Assembly: GCA_023392515.1 (NCBI GenBank) | Contig: JAEVYX010000111.1 | Location: 1-64,000, forward strand | DNA from: Bacillota bacterium | GTDB taxonomy: Bacteria > Bacillota > Clostridia > Christensenellales > Aristaeellaceae | Length of the DNA stretch: 64,000 bases | Direction of reading: 5' to 3' | Made by a program: the position numbers and the translations under genes | In this document: piece by piece, positions 50,404 through 58,407 of the stretch | Layout of the letters: every line of letters starts with the position of its first letter | Position numbering within the stretch: the stretch's first letter is position 1 | Notes under the pieces: generated by a model | Databases searched by the model: none | Told to the model about the DNA's origin: nothing | Seen by the model: only the letters and a program-made list of their open reading frames with translations

Positions 50404-50518
50404 AAAAACGCTTCCTATCCACAAATAATGTCGAATAAACGCATTCATGATAGAACATCCAGGAAGCGTATGTCAAGGCGGTTATCCCTTCTATCGATCC
50501 GGCATATTCTTTGCGCAA

Positions 50519-50547
50519 TTGACAAAACCTTTCGGCAATGATAGCAT
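50519..50547 (+). promoter_or_regulatory. Promoter of the Rrf2-MetN-like operon
   Basis: TTGACA and TAGCAT are separated by 17 bases, 58 bases before the Rrf2 ATG. Confidence 0.75.
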
Positions 50548-50557
50548 GTAAAACATG
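50545..50557. promoter_or_regulatory. Candidate operator at the Rrf2 promoter start site
   Basis: CATGT-AAA-ACATG is a 5-3-5 inverted repeat that overlaps the end of the -10 and the expected start of transcription. It could be the site for autoregulation by the Rrf2 protein; no second copy was searched. Confidence 0.4.
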
Positions 50558-50604
50558 GTATTCCCCTATGAATAAGCTCGGTTTTTACAAGGAGGCATTT
50601 CTCC

Positions 50605-51042
50605 ATGAAAATTTCCACAAAAGGCCGGTATGGCATGCGGCTCATGCTGGATCTTGCCCTGCATTATAATGGCGCGTATATTCCGCTTAAGGAAGTTGCT
50701 ACTCGCCAGGAGCTGCCAGAAAAATACATGGAGCAAATCATTACCCCCTTGAGCCGGGCAGGATATTTGCGAGGTGTCAGAGGCGCCCAGGGCGGATACC
50801 AGCTTACCCGTTCCGCCAATGAATATACGGTAGGGATGATTCTGCGAACCATGGAAGGGGATTTATCCGTGGTAAGTCCCGTTGACACGCAAAAGGAATC
50901 GGGAGATTTGGCCGCACATCTGGTGGTCAACAGCGTTTGGTCCCGCATCAACGATTCCATTGCCCAAGTTGTGGATCACATTACATTGGCTGACCTGGTA
51001 GATGAATACAACCGTCATGGTGCAGACAATTACTTTATATAG
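50605..51042 (+). CDS. Rrf2-family transcriptional regulator without cluster cysteines (CymR-like)
   Basis: The 145 residues form the Rrf2 winged helix (MKISTKGRYGMRLMLDLA at the start, LPEKYMEQIITPLSRAGYL recognition region, RGAQGGYQL wing). There is not a single cysteine, so no Fe-S cluster as in IscR or NsrR can be bound. CymR of B. subtilis, the cysteine-metabolism repressor, is likewise a cluster-free Rrf2 protein, so a role in sulfur or methionine control is plausible and agrees with the MetN-like genes behind it. An AAGGAGG site precedes the ATG. Confidence 0.88.
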   Translation: MKISTKGRYGMRLMLDLALHYNGAYIPLKEVATRQELPEKYMEQIITPLSRAGYLRGVRGAQGGYQLTRSANEYTVGMILRTMEGDLSVVSPVDTQKESGDLAAHLVVNSVWSRINDSIAQVVDHITLADLVDEYNRHGADNYFI

Positions 51043-51079
51043 TCGTATCCCACTTTGCGTGAGAGAAAAGAGGACGACG

Positions 51080-52090
51080 ATGATAGCGTTTCAGCATGTA
51101 TCAATCCGCCAAAAATCCACAATTGGCGAGCGGCTTGTGGTAGAGGATGTATCTTTCCAAATTGAAGAAGGCGAAATCTTTGGTATTGCCGGGCCTGCCG
51201 GTTCGGGAAAATCCGCTCTTTTGCGCACTGTTAATGCATTGGAGCGACCCGCGCTTGGCGATGTGGTGGTAGACGGCCAGGCGGTTTCAGCGCTATCTGC
51301 TCAGGGCTTGAAAGATATGCGTGGCAAAGTAGGTCTGGTGTTGCCTGGCTCCTCTCTTATGGAAAGCAAGCCTTTGTGGGAAAACATCGCTCTTTCGGTT
51401 TGGAGCAGCCCTAAAAAGCCGGAAGAATCCATTGGCAGGGTAAGGGAGCTATTGGCGCTTACAGGTCTTGAAGGATTGGAAAACGCTCGCCCGGCCTCGC
51501 TTTCACCCGAGCAGCGGCAACGCGGAGCCATAGCCAGAGCATTGTTTGGAAATCCTAAAATCTTGCTATGCCAGGAGGTTACAGACCGCTTGCCGCCTGC
51601 CTCTGCCAGCGCAGTGCTGACACTTCTAAAAGCGATCCATCAAGCCTTACAAATTACAATGGTTGTATCCACAAGCGAACTGGATGTATTAAAGCAGTTA
51701 TGCAGCCGGGCCGCCATTATGCAGGAGAGCAAGCTTGTAGAACTTAACGACCTCTACTCTTTGTTTTCCGCCCCTGCTCATCCCTTCACGAAGGAGTTTG
51801 TGGCGCAGCAGACAGCCTTTTCACTGCCGGAAGAAGTAAAGGAACACGCCTACGGAACCATTGTCAGTATTGAGTACATAGGCGAATCAGCCAATGAACC
51901 GGTATTATATGAAACTTCGCAGCGTTTTGGTGTGGAATACAACATTCTTCAAGGCCGCATCGAATATATTGGCGGAAAGGCTCTTGGCAAAATGTATGTT
52001 TCCTTCAACTCGGAACCGGCACTGATGTCTTCTGTCCTTGCCTATCTAAAAGAAGCCACCTATCGCGTGGAGGTAATTCAGCATGTATAG
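51080..52090 (+). CDS. MetN-like ABC protein with degenerate ATPase motifs
   Basis: The 336-residue protein aligns with MetN along its full length, including the C-terminal NIL domain (about 255-336). Walker A is intact (GPAGSGKSA). Other motifs have changed relative to MetN: the Q-loop Gln is Pro (GLVLPGSS), the signature is LSPEQ instead of LSGGQ, the Walker B Asp is Gln (LLCQE, the catalytic Glu kept), the D-loop reads DRLPP instead of SALDP, and the H-loop His is Ser (STSELDV). ATP may bind, but normal hydrolysis is doubtful. The frame is uninterrupted and the ribosome site (AGAGGA) and coupling to the permease are good, so it is not an obvious pseudogene. Confidence 0.85.
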   Translation: MIAFQHVSIRQKSTIGERLVVEDVSFQIEEGEIFGIAGPAGSGKSALLRTVNALERPALGDVVVDGQAVSALSAQGLKDMRGKVGLVLPGSSLMESKPLWENIALSVWSSPKKPEESIGRVRELLALTGLEGLENARPASLSPEQRQRGAIARALFGNPKILLCQEVTDRLPPASASAVLTLLKAIHQALQITMVVSTSELDVLKQLCSRAAIMQESKLVELNDLYSLFSAPAHPFTKEFVAQQTAFSLPEEVKEHAYGTIVSIEYIGESANEPVLYETSQRFGVEYNILQGRIEYIGGKALGKMYVSFNSEPALMSSVLAYLKEATYRVEVIQHV

Positions 52091-52730
52091 CTATCCTTTT
52101 TCCGAAGCCGCACCTTTGTGGAATGCCCTTTTCCAAACGCTTCTCTTATTGTTTTGTCCGCTTGTTCTTTCCCTGATTGGCGGTTTTTTCCTTGGTCCCA
52201 TCCTATATTTCTCAGATAATCCCCTATCAAGCCGCCATCATGCTTCCGCAGGGTGGCTTCGTATCCTGCTTTTCCCGTTTCATGGTTTTCCTTTTATCGG
52301 CCTGTTATCCTTGCTGATCCTGCTCATTAAGCAGCTAACCGGCATGATGGACGGCGCACTGTTATTTATCCTTTTGACGCTTGGAGGAATCGTTCATTTC
52401 TCCATGATGCTAAAAAACGCGATGGAAGATGTAAATCCACAAGTCGTTGACGCAGCCAAAGCCGCTGGGCTTTCCCAAAGGCAAATTGCGTATCGCATCC
52501 TTTTGCCGGAATCTGAAAGGCGATTACTGCATGGCGCATGTGAAACCGCAGTATTTCTTTTAGCGGCGGGAGCCGTCTCAGGCTCCATAATCGGAGGTGG
52601 ACTGACAGGCTTGGCCTTTCAGGTAAGCGCAATAACTCCAGACGCAGACATTGTATGGTTCTGTTCACTGCTGATGGCCATCCTGTTTGTACTATTCAAG
52701 GCATGGGCATCCCAGTTGGCAAAAAAGTAA
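52083..52730 (+). CDS. MetI-like ABC permease, divergent
   Basis: The 215-residue protein has five or six hydrophobic segments and an EAA-type loop (VDAAKAAGLSQRQIAYRILLPE) that would contact the ATPase. The overall size and layout fit MetI of the methionine transporter, but the sequence is well away from typical MetI. It overlaps the MetN-like gene by eight bases with a GGAGG site. No MetQ-like binding protein is next to it, so if it transports at all the binding protein is encoded elsewhere. Confidence 0.75.
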   Translation: MYSYPFSEAAPLWNALFQTLLLLFCPLVLSLIGGFFLGPILYFSDNPLSSRHHASAGWLRILLFPFHGFPFIGLLSLLILLIKQLTGMMDGALLFILLTLGGIVHFSMMLKNAMEDVNPQVVDAAKAAGLSQRQIAYRILLPESERRLLHGACETAVFLLAAGAVSGSIIGGGLTGLAFQVSAITPDADIVWFCSLLMAILFVLFKAWASQLAKK

Positions 52731-52742
52731 ACTTTCATTAAG

Positions 52743-52780
52743 AAGGCGGCACGCATGAGTAAGCAGGCCGCCTTTTGTTT
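52743..52780 (+). terminator. Terminator after the MetI-like gene
   Basis: AAGGCGGC pairs with GCCGCCTT around a 16-base loop, followed by TTGTTT. Confidence 0.85.
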
Positions 52781-52824
52781 ATCCATTTATTCATGTAGAT
52801 TTCAGGTAAATTGAAAGGAATAAT

Positions 52825-52970
52825 GGCGAAGGAATCTCAAAAACCCGAACAATCGCATACAGTTTCTTCCATATGTCTATGAGAAGTAGGTGCTTTTCGG
52901 GTATTTTGCATTCCGTGCCGATCAAACCTTCGTTTTAGAGGTATGGAAGCTAGAATTTCGCCTCTTTTTT
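52825..52970 (+). ncRNA. Candidate structured RNA of about 145 bases
   Basis: This lies in the 333-base gap between the MetI-like gene and livJ, and it has no open frame. A closing stem pairs GGCGAA at 52825-52830 with TTCGCC at 52957-52962, just before CTCTTTTTT. Inside, ACCCGAA (52843-52849) pairs with TTCGGGT (52896-52902), and ACCT pairs with AGGT near 52926-52942. This gives a possible three-way junction ended by a U-run. The livJ promoter at 52990 is downstream, so it is not part of the livJ leader. No consensus promoter for it is evident and it matches no RNA class I know. Confidence 0.4.
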
Positions 52971-52989
52971 CATTTATGCAGCCAGTCTA

Positions 52990-53018
52990 TTGCAAAACAG
53001 CCCCTTTCTGATTATAAT
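52990..53018 (+). promoter_or_regulatory. Promoter of the liv operon
   Basis: TTGCAA and TATAAT are separated by 17 bases, about 45 bases before the livJ ATG. Confidence 0.85.
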
Positions 53019-53063
53019 AAAGAATAGTATCACAGGATCACATTTGGAAAGGGAGTTGACCGT

Positions 53064-54185
53064 ATGAAGAAGATCATTGCTCTGTTGCTGCTTGTTGCGT
53101 TGCTCGTGCCAGTTTTGGCCCTTGCCGAAACGACACCCATCAAAATCGGCGTGTTTGAGCCTCTCACCGGGTCAAAGGCTGCCGGCGGGCAAATGGAATA
53201 TGAGGGCATTCAAGCCGCTCATTCCGTCATTGGCGAAGTTCTTGGCCGGCCGATTGAGTTAGTGGCTGTGGACAATAAATCTGACGACGTGGAAGCCGCT
53301 ACCGCTGCCGCCCGCCTGGTAGAATCCGAAAAGGTGGATATCGTATTGGGTTCCTGGGGCTCCAGCTTGTCCATCGCCGGCGGCGACGCTTTCAAAAATG
53401 CCCAAACTCCCGCCATCGGCACTTCCTGTACCAATCCCAACGTTACACTGGGTAACGAATACTATTTCCGGGTCTGCTACCTGGATGACTTCCAGGGCAC
53501 GCTGCTGGCCAACTATGCAAAAAATAACCTGGGTGCCAAGACGGCTGCCGTGATCTGTGACATCTCCAACATGTATGCCGTTGGCCTTCGCAAGTTCTTT
53601 GTGGATGCCTTTGGCGCTGAAAACATTGTGGCGGAAGCCAACTTCAACACGGGAGACCAGGAGTTCTCTTCCCAGATCTCCACTGTAATGGCCGCCAATC
53701 CCGATGTTATCTTTATGCCCAGCGATTTCACCGAGCCCGGCCTGTTGATGAAGCAAGCCAGGGAAATGGGCTATTCCGATGTTCCTTTCCTGGGTGCCGA
53801 TACCTGGGAAACGGAAGCCATGATCGAGATCGGCGGAGCTGCCGTGGAAGCCTGCCGCTTTACCACTTTCTTTGACGCCGATGCCGTGCCCACTCCGGAA
53901 ATCACCGCTTTCCTGGAAGCCTATGAAAAGATGTTTGGCGGAAAGCCCAAAGGCTCTGTAACCGCTTTGGGATACGATGCCTACATGGCAGCCGTGAAAG
54001 CAATTGAGCTGGCCGGAACCACCGACGGCCCGGCCGTTCGGGATGCTCTCGCTTCCTTGGAAATGGTTGGCGTGACCGGCGCCCTGAAGTTTGACGAAAA
54101 CGGTGATGCTATCAAGAATACCGCCGTAATCAAGACCGTGAAAGACGGCAAGTTCGTTTATCTTGATACGGTCGTCGTAGAATAA
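53064..54185 (+). CDS. livJ: Branched-chain amino-acid ABC transporter, substrate-binding protein
   Basis: The 373-residue protein has a Sec signal peptide (1-21, cut after ALA) with no lipobox cysteine. The mature part is a Peripla_BP_6 fold: IKIGVFEPLTGSKAAGG at the start, then a VLGSWGSSLS hinge-region motif and QEFSSQISTVMAANPDVIFM. It would bind leucine, isoleucine or valine, or a related amino acid, and deliver it to LivHM. A GGGAG site precedes the ATG. A strong hairpin after the stop and a gap before livH suggest that it is made in excess. Confidence 0.9.
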   Translation: MKKIIALLLLVALLVPVLALAETTPIKIGVFEPLTGSKAAGGQMEYEGIQAAHSVIGEVLGRPIELVAVDNKSDDVEAATAAARLVESEKVDIVLGSWGSSLSIAGGDAFKNAQTPAIGTSCTNPNVTLGNEYYFRVCYLDDFQGTLLANYAKNNLGAKTAAVICDISNMYAVGLRKFFVDAFGAENIVAEANFNTGDQEFSSQISTVMAANPDVIFMPSDFTEPGLLMKQAREMGYSDVPFLGADTWETEAMIEIGGAAVEACRFTTFFDADAVPTPEITAFLEAYEKMFGGKPKGSVTALGYDAYMAAVKAIELAGTTDGPAVRDALASLEMVGVTGALKFDENGDAIKNTAVIKTVKDGKFVYLDTVVVE

Positions 54186-54214
54186 GCTTCCATACCGGTA
54201 CATACAGTTCCCTT

Positions 54215-54245
54215 ATACGGGCGGCGATTCAGTCGCCGCCCGTAT
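54215..54245 (+). terminator. Perfect 13-bp hairpin between livJ and livH
   Basis: ATACGGGCGGCGA pairs exactly with TCGCCGCCCGTAT around five bases. There is no U-run, so it is more likely a stabiliser of the livJ message or a partial stop than a full terminator. Confidence 0.7.
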
Positions 54246-54327
54246 CCTTGCATTTTGGCGGATATGTGCAGATGAAATTGCTTAAAAGACAGGCGTTTTC
54301 ATCTGTGGTGAGGATGGTGCGTTTCCC

Positions 54328-55221
54328 ATGACATTCATACAATTCCTGCAGCAGCTGATTAACGGCTTGACGGTAGGCAGCCTGTATGCACTCATCGCTG
54401 TAGGGTATACCATGGTATACGGTATTTTACGGCTGATCAACTTTGCTCATGGCGATATCTTCATGATGTCCATGTACTTTCTTTTTTTTGGCGTCACCGT
54501 ATTTTATATCCCCTGGTATATCGCTGTTGTCCTGGTGCTGGCAGCAACAGCGCTTTTGGGTGTGATCATTGAGGGAACAGCTTATCGCCCCCTGCGCAGC
54601 GCGCCCCGCATTTCCCTTCTCATCTCCTCCATCGGTGTGTCTTATCTGTTGGAAAACCTGGCTACAGTATTGTTCACCGGAATACCCCGCCAGTTTCCCA
54701 GCATTGATTATTTTCAAGAAGTCGTTATATTGGGTCCCCTGCGTTTTCAGCGGCTGGCGATCTATGTGCCAATTATCATGGGGGCTTTGATGCTTGGGCT
54801 TTTATTCTTGATCCATAAAACCAAGGTGGGTATGGGAATGCGTGCCGTCAGCAAGGATTTTGAAACAGCCAAGCTGATGGGCATCAAAATCAACCGTGTG
54901 ATTGCCGTCACCTTTGGCATCGGTTCCCTCCTGGCCGCTATGGGCGCCATTATGTGGGGCCTGAAGTATCCCCGCATTGAACCCTACGCAGGCATGATGC
55001 CGGGACTCAAATGCTTTATTGCGGCAGTTATCGGCGGCATCGGCAATGTAACCGGCGCCGTGATCGGCGGGCTGATTCTGGGTGTTATGGAAATCCTCAT
55101 TGTCTTTTTCGCCCCCGCATTGTCCGGATACAAGGATGCCTTTGCCTTCGTTGCCCTGATCGTCATTCTCCTGGTCAAACCCACCGGTTTGATGGGCGAA
55201 GCGGTCACCGACAAGGTGTAA
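54328..55221 (+). CDS. livH: Branched-chain amino-acid ABC transporter permease LivH
   Basis: The 297-residue permease has about eight hydrophobic segments and the LivH features INGLTVGSLYALIAVGYTMVYG at the start, INFAHGD, and the GxxxGAFxxL-like loop MRAVSKDFETAKLMGI that meets the ATPases. Starts after a GAGGATGG site. It forms the channel with LivM. Confidence 0.94.
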   Translation: MTFIQFLQQLINGLTVGSLYALIAVGYTMVYGILRLINFAHGDIFMMSMYFLFFGVTVFYIPWYIAVVLVLAATALLGVIIEGTAYRPLRSAPRISLLISSIGVSYLLENLATVLFTGIPRQFPSIDYFQEVVILGPLRFQRLAIYVPIIMGALMLGLLFLIHKTKVGMGMRAVSKDFETAKLMGIKINRVIAVTFGIGSLLAAMGAIMWGLKYPRIEPYAGMMPGLKCFIAAVIGGIGNVTGAVIGGLILGVMEILIVFFAPALSGYKDAFAFVALIVILLVKPTGLMGEAVTDKV

Positions 55222-55233
55222 GGAGGGAAATGT

Positions 55234-56373
55234 ATGAAAAACGCAAGTTCTTCCCTCAAGGGAATTGCCGCCCGCATGCCGGAAAAAAGCAGAAAATATG
55301 CATTTTTCACAGTGGTTGCCTTGCTAGTGCTGATTGCAATTCTTGGCTTGTTTAGCAGTAAGCAGATTGGCGACGCCTATCAAATCAGGGTCTTAAACCT
55401 ATGCGCCATTTACGCGATTCTAGGGCTTTCCATGAACCTGGTGAACGGCTTTACAGGATTATTCTCCCTGGGGCAGGCCGGCTTTATGGCCATCGGTGCC
55501 TATGTGACAACGCTTCTGTTTATGCCGCCGCAAGATAAATCCGCGGTGTTTTACCTGATGCCAATAGAGCCATGGCTGGGCAATATCCAATGGCCCTTTC
55601 CCCTAGCACTTTTGATGGGTGGCCTGGTAAGCGGATTATGCGCCTTCTTCATTGGTTTTCCGGTGCTTCGCCTCCGCGGTGATTATCTGGCCATCGCCAC
55701 ACTGGGATTTTCCGAAATCATCAGGGTAATCTTTGTCAATCTGCAGACCATTACAAACGGTTCCATGGGTATTAAAAATATTCCGCCTACCGCAAACCTT
55801 TGGTGGACCTTCGGCGTAATGATACTGATGGTTATTTTCATGCGCAAGCTGATGCGCACCAGCTATGGCAGGGTTTTCAAAGCGATCCGGGACGATGAGG
55901 TGGCCGCAGAGGGCATGGGTGTATCTCTCTTCAAGCACAAAATGTTTTCCTTCATCCTGTCCAGCATAATGGCTGGTATTGGCGGCGGCCTGATGGCCAG
56001 TGTGGTGGGTTCCATCAACCCCATGCTGTTCCGTTTCGTTCTGGCCTATGATATTTTGCTCATTGTGGTGCTGGGCGGCATGGGCAGCATTTCTGGCACG
56101 ATTGTGGGAGCATTCATCATCACCATAGCCAAGGAATGGCTGCGCTGGCTGGATGATGGGTTTTCTCTCGTTCTATTCAAGGTTCCGGCAATTGCCGGGC
56201 TGCGGATGGTGATTTTCTCCGCTTTCCTAATGGCCGTTATACTCTTTTACCGCAAGGGGCTATTCGGCTCCCGTGAGTTTTCCTGGGCTGCTTGCGGGCG
56301 TTTCCTTCACGCAATAGGCCGGTTCTTTACAAAACCATTCCGGCCTGATACCAGAAAAGGAGGCGACGCCTGA
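55234..56373 (+). CDS. livM: Branched-chain amino-acid ABC transporter permease LivM
   Basis: The 379-residue permease has an extra cytoplasmic N-terminus of about 25 residues, then about nine hydrophobic segments. LivM motifs: LSMNLVNGFTGLFSLGQAGFM near the front and FKAIRDDEVAAEGMGVSLFKHK as the ATPase contact loop. It begins 12 bases after livH with AAGGAGG and its stop overlaps the livG start. Confidence 0.94.
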   Translation: MKNASSSLKGIAARMPEKSRKYAFFTVVALLVLIAILGLFSSKQIGDAYQIRVLNLCAIYAILGLSMNLVNGFTGLFSLGQAGFMAIGAYVTTLLFMPPQDKSAVFYLMPIEPWLGNIQWPFPLALLMGGLVSGLCAFFIGFPVLRLRGDYLAIATLGFSEIIRVIFVNLQTITNGSMGIKNIPPTANLWWTFGVMILMVIFMRKLMRTSYGRVFKAIRDDEVAAEGMGVSLFKHKMFSFILSSIMAGIGGGLMASVVGSINPMLFRFVLAYDILLIVVLGGMGSISGTIVGAFIITIAKEWLRWLDDGFSLVLFKVPAIAGLRMVIFSAFLMAVILFYRKGLFGSREFSWAACGRFLHAIGRFFTKPFRPDTRKGGDA

Positions 56374-57194
56374 TGAGTGTTTTGAAAACAGAGCATATCA
56401 CCATGCGCTTTGGCGGGGTTACCGCTGTGGATGACGTGAGCCTGCATGTGGACCAAGGCGAAATTGTGGCGATCATCGGCCCCAATGGCGCGGGAAAAAC
56501 GACCGCGTTCAATATGATCACAGGGGTTTATAAGCCTACCTCCGGGCAGGTGCTGTTTCAGGACAGCGCAGGACTTATGCAGGACATTACAGGGCTGAGG
56601 CCTGACACGATCACCGCCCTGGGGGCCTCAAGAACCTATCAGAATATTCGCCTGTTCCGCAGCATGACGGTACTGGAAAACGTGCTGATTGCCGAGCACC
56701 TTCACTTAAAAAGCGGGCTCGTTCACGCAGTTACCGGCATACCAAAGTTCAGCAATCTAATGGGCGCGGTCACCCGGTCGATTCGATACAGCAATGAGGA
56801 AAAATTATTGCGGGAGCATGCCATGGCCTTGCTTGAACGGGTGGGGCTTAGCCACGCAGCCAATGAAATTGCCACCTCGCTCCCCTATGGCGAACAACGC
56901 CGGCTGGAAATTGCAAGGGCGTTGGCTACCAAGCCAAAGCTTCTTTTGCTAGATGAGCCTGCCGCAGGCATGAACCCCAAGGAGACAGAAGATTTGACCT
57001 CTTTTGTTATGGACCTTCGGAACGAACTTCAACTGACTATCATGCTCATCGAGCATCATATGCAAATCGTAATGGATATCTCCGACCGCATTTACGTATT
57101 GGATTACGGCAAATTGATAGCCCAGGGTTCCCCTGAGGATATTCAAAACAACCCGGATGTAATTGCGGCCTATTTGGGGGTGGAAGAAGCATGA
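56373..57194 (+). CDS. livG: Branched-chain amino-acid ABC transporter ATPase LivG
   Basis: The 273-residue ATPase has Walker A GPNGAGKTT, the LivG-specific insertion after the Q-loop (SRTYQNIRLF, then a long charged helix), signature LPYGEQRRLEIARAL, Walker B LLLDEPAAGMNP and the H-loop IEHHMQ. All catalytic residues are present. It pairs with LivF. Confidence 0.95.
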   Translation: MSVLKTEHITMRFGGVTAVDDVSLHVDQGEIVAIIGPNGAGKTTAFNMITGVYKPTSGQVLFQDSAGLMQDITGLRPDTITALGASRTYQNIRLFRSMTVLENVLIAEHLHLKSGLVHAVTGIPKFSNLMGAVTRSIRYSNEEKLLREHAMALLERVGLSHAANEIATSLPYGEQRRLEIARALATKPKLLLLDEPAAGMNPKETEDLTSFVMDLRNELQLTIMLIEHHMQIVMDISDRIYVLDYGKLIAQGSPEDIQNNPDVIAAYLGVEEA

Positions 57195-57919
57195 GCCTTT
57201 TGAAAGTAACCGATCTGAAGGTAAACTATGGCGGCATCAAGGCGCTTTCCGGCATTACGTTTGATGTGCAAAAAGGCCATGTAGTCTCTTTGATTGGAGC
57301 CAACGGAGCCGGAAAATCGACAACATTGCGAGCCATCACAAGCCTTGTTCCCGTGTCCGGCGGGCGGATTGAATATGACGGGGAGGATATCACCACCCTG
57401 GACACCCAGCAGATGATTCAGCGCGGCATCGTATTGGTTCCGGAGGGGCGGCGCGTGTTTCCCAATCTCACTACATTGGAAAACTTGAAAGTCGGCGCTT
57501 TTACCAGAAAGGATACGGCCGGAATAGCAAACGATATTGACAAAGTGTACTCTCTCTTTCCTCGTTTAAAGGAGCGACATTGGCAGTATGCGGGCACCCT
57601 GTCCGGAGGCGAGCAGCAAATGCTGGCAGTAGGAAGGGCGCTGATGTCCAGACCAAAACTGCTCATGATGGATGAGCCTTCCCTTGGGCTGGCCCCTTTG
57701 GTGGTACGGGATATCTTTCTTACGATTCAAAAGCTGCATGATGAGGGCATGACCCTTTTATTGGTGGAGCAAAACGCAAACGCTGCACTGAAAATTGCGA
57801 ATGATGGCTATGTACTGGAAACAGGAAGCATTACCCTTACCGGAACCGGCAAGGAGCTTTTGGAAAATCCCAAGGTTCGGGAAGCCTATCTTGGCCGTGC
57901 CACCACAAAAAAAGCATAG
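57191..57919 (+). CDS. livF: Branched-chain amino-acid ABC transporter ATPase LivF
   Basis: The 242-residue ATPase has Walker A GANGAGKST, Q-loop VLVPEGRRVFPNLT (the LivF pattern), signature LSGGEQQMLAVGRAL, Walker B LLMMDEPSLGLAP and H-loop VEQNANAA. It overlaps livG by four bases and is the last gene of the operon. Confidence 0.95.
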   Translation: MSLLKVTDLKVNYGGIKALSGITFDVQKGHVVSLIGANGAGKSTTLRAITSLVPVSGGRIEYDGEDITTLDTQQMIQRGIVLVPEGRRVFPNLTTLENLKVGAFTRKDTAGIANDIDKVYSLFPRLKERHWQYAGTLSGGEQQMLAVGRALMSRPKLLMMDEPSLGLAPLVVRDIFLTIQKLHDEGMTLLLVEQNANAALKIANDGYVLETGSITLTGTGKELLENPKVREAYLGRATTKKA

Positions 57920-57954
57920 ATCGAATAAAACAATATTTGCGTAAATGCACAAGG

Positions 57955-58002
57955 AAAGCGCCATTCCTCCTTATTAAATACATGGGGGATGGCGCTTCTT
58001 TT
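57955..58002 (+). terminator. Terminator of the liv operon
   Basis: AAAGCGCCAT-CC-CC pairs with GGGG-ATGGCGCTT around a 14-base loop, followed by CTTTT. Confidence 0.85.
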
Positions 58003-58053
58003 GCCCTCAAGGCAACCGCAGGCCAGACTTAAAGAATAAACTTGGGAACCAGC

Positions 58054-58161
58054 TCACAGATACCTTATAACCGCAACGATAACCACGCCAATGAGTACCA
58101 ATGCCAGCGCAGCAGCCACATAAATCTTGATCCGCGCAAATAGTTTTATCCACCTGTTCAT
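58054..58161 (-). CDS. Small single-pass membrane peptide, 35 residues
   Basis: An open frame of 36 codons from ATG at 58161 to TGA encodes a basic N-terminus (MNRWIKLFARIK) followed by about 20 hydrophobic residues (Val/Ala/Leu/Ile) and RYL. An AGGTG lies seven bases before the ATG. It is in the 488-base gap between livF and the DUF362 gene; the rest of that gap (58162-58407) shows no other convincing feature. The amphipathic basic start and single membrane helix resemble many small membrane proteins and also type I toxins, but no antisense RNA is identifiable. It could be chance, so confidence is moderate. Confidence 0.5.
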   Translation of the reverse strand: MNRWIKLFARIKIYVAAALALVLIGVVIVAVIRYL

Positions 58162-58407
58162 ACTCTTGCACCTACTGCTTTTGTCATTTCAAAACATGAA
58201 AACGGCTTAAACTGCTGGAGCCCATGTTCATAGGTAGGCAGAAAAACATGAAACCCGCCCTTCGTTTTATGTCCAAACACTTCCCGTGCTATACCAAACT
58301 ATCCGTTTCTTCACTTAGTTTTCGCGCTATGTACTGCAGACTCGGCCTCCCGGATATAAAGCAAGGTTTATGCTTGTTTTTTTCACAGCGGCAGATAGCA
58401 TTGAGCA

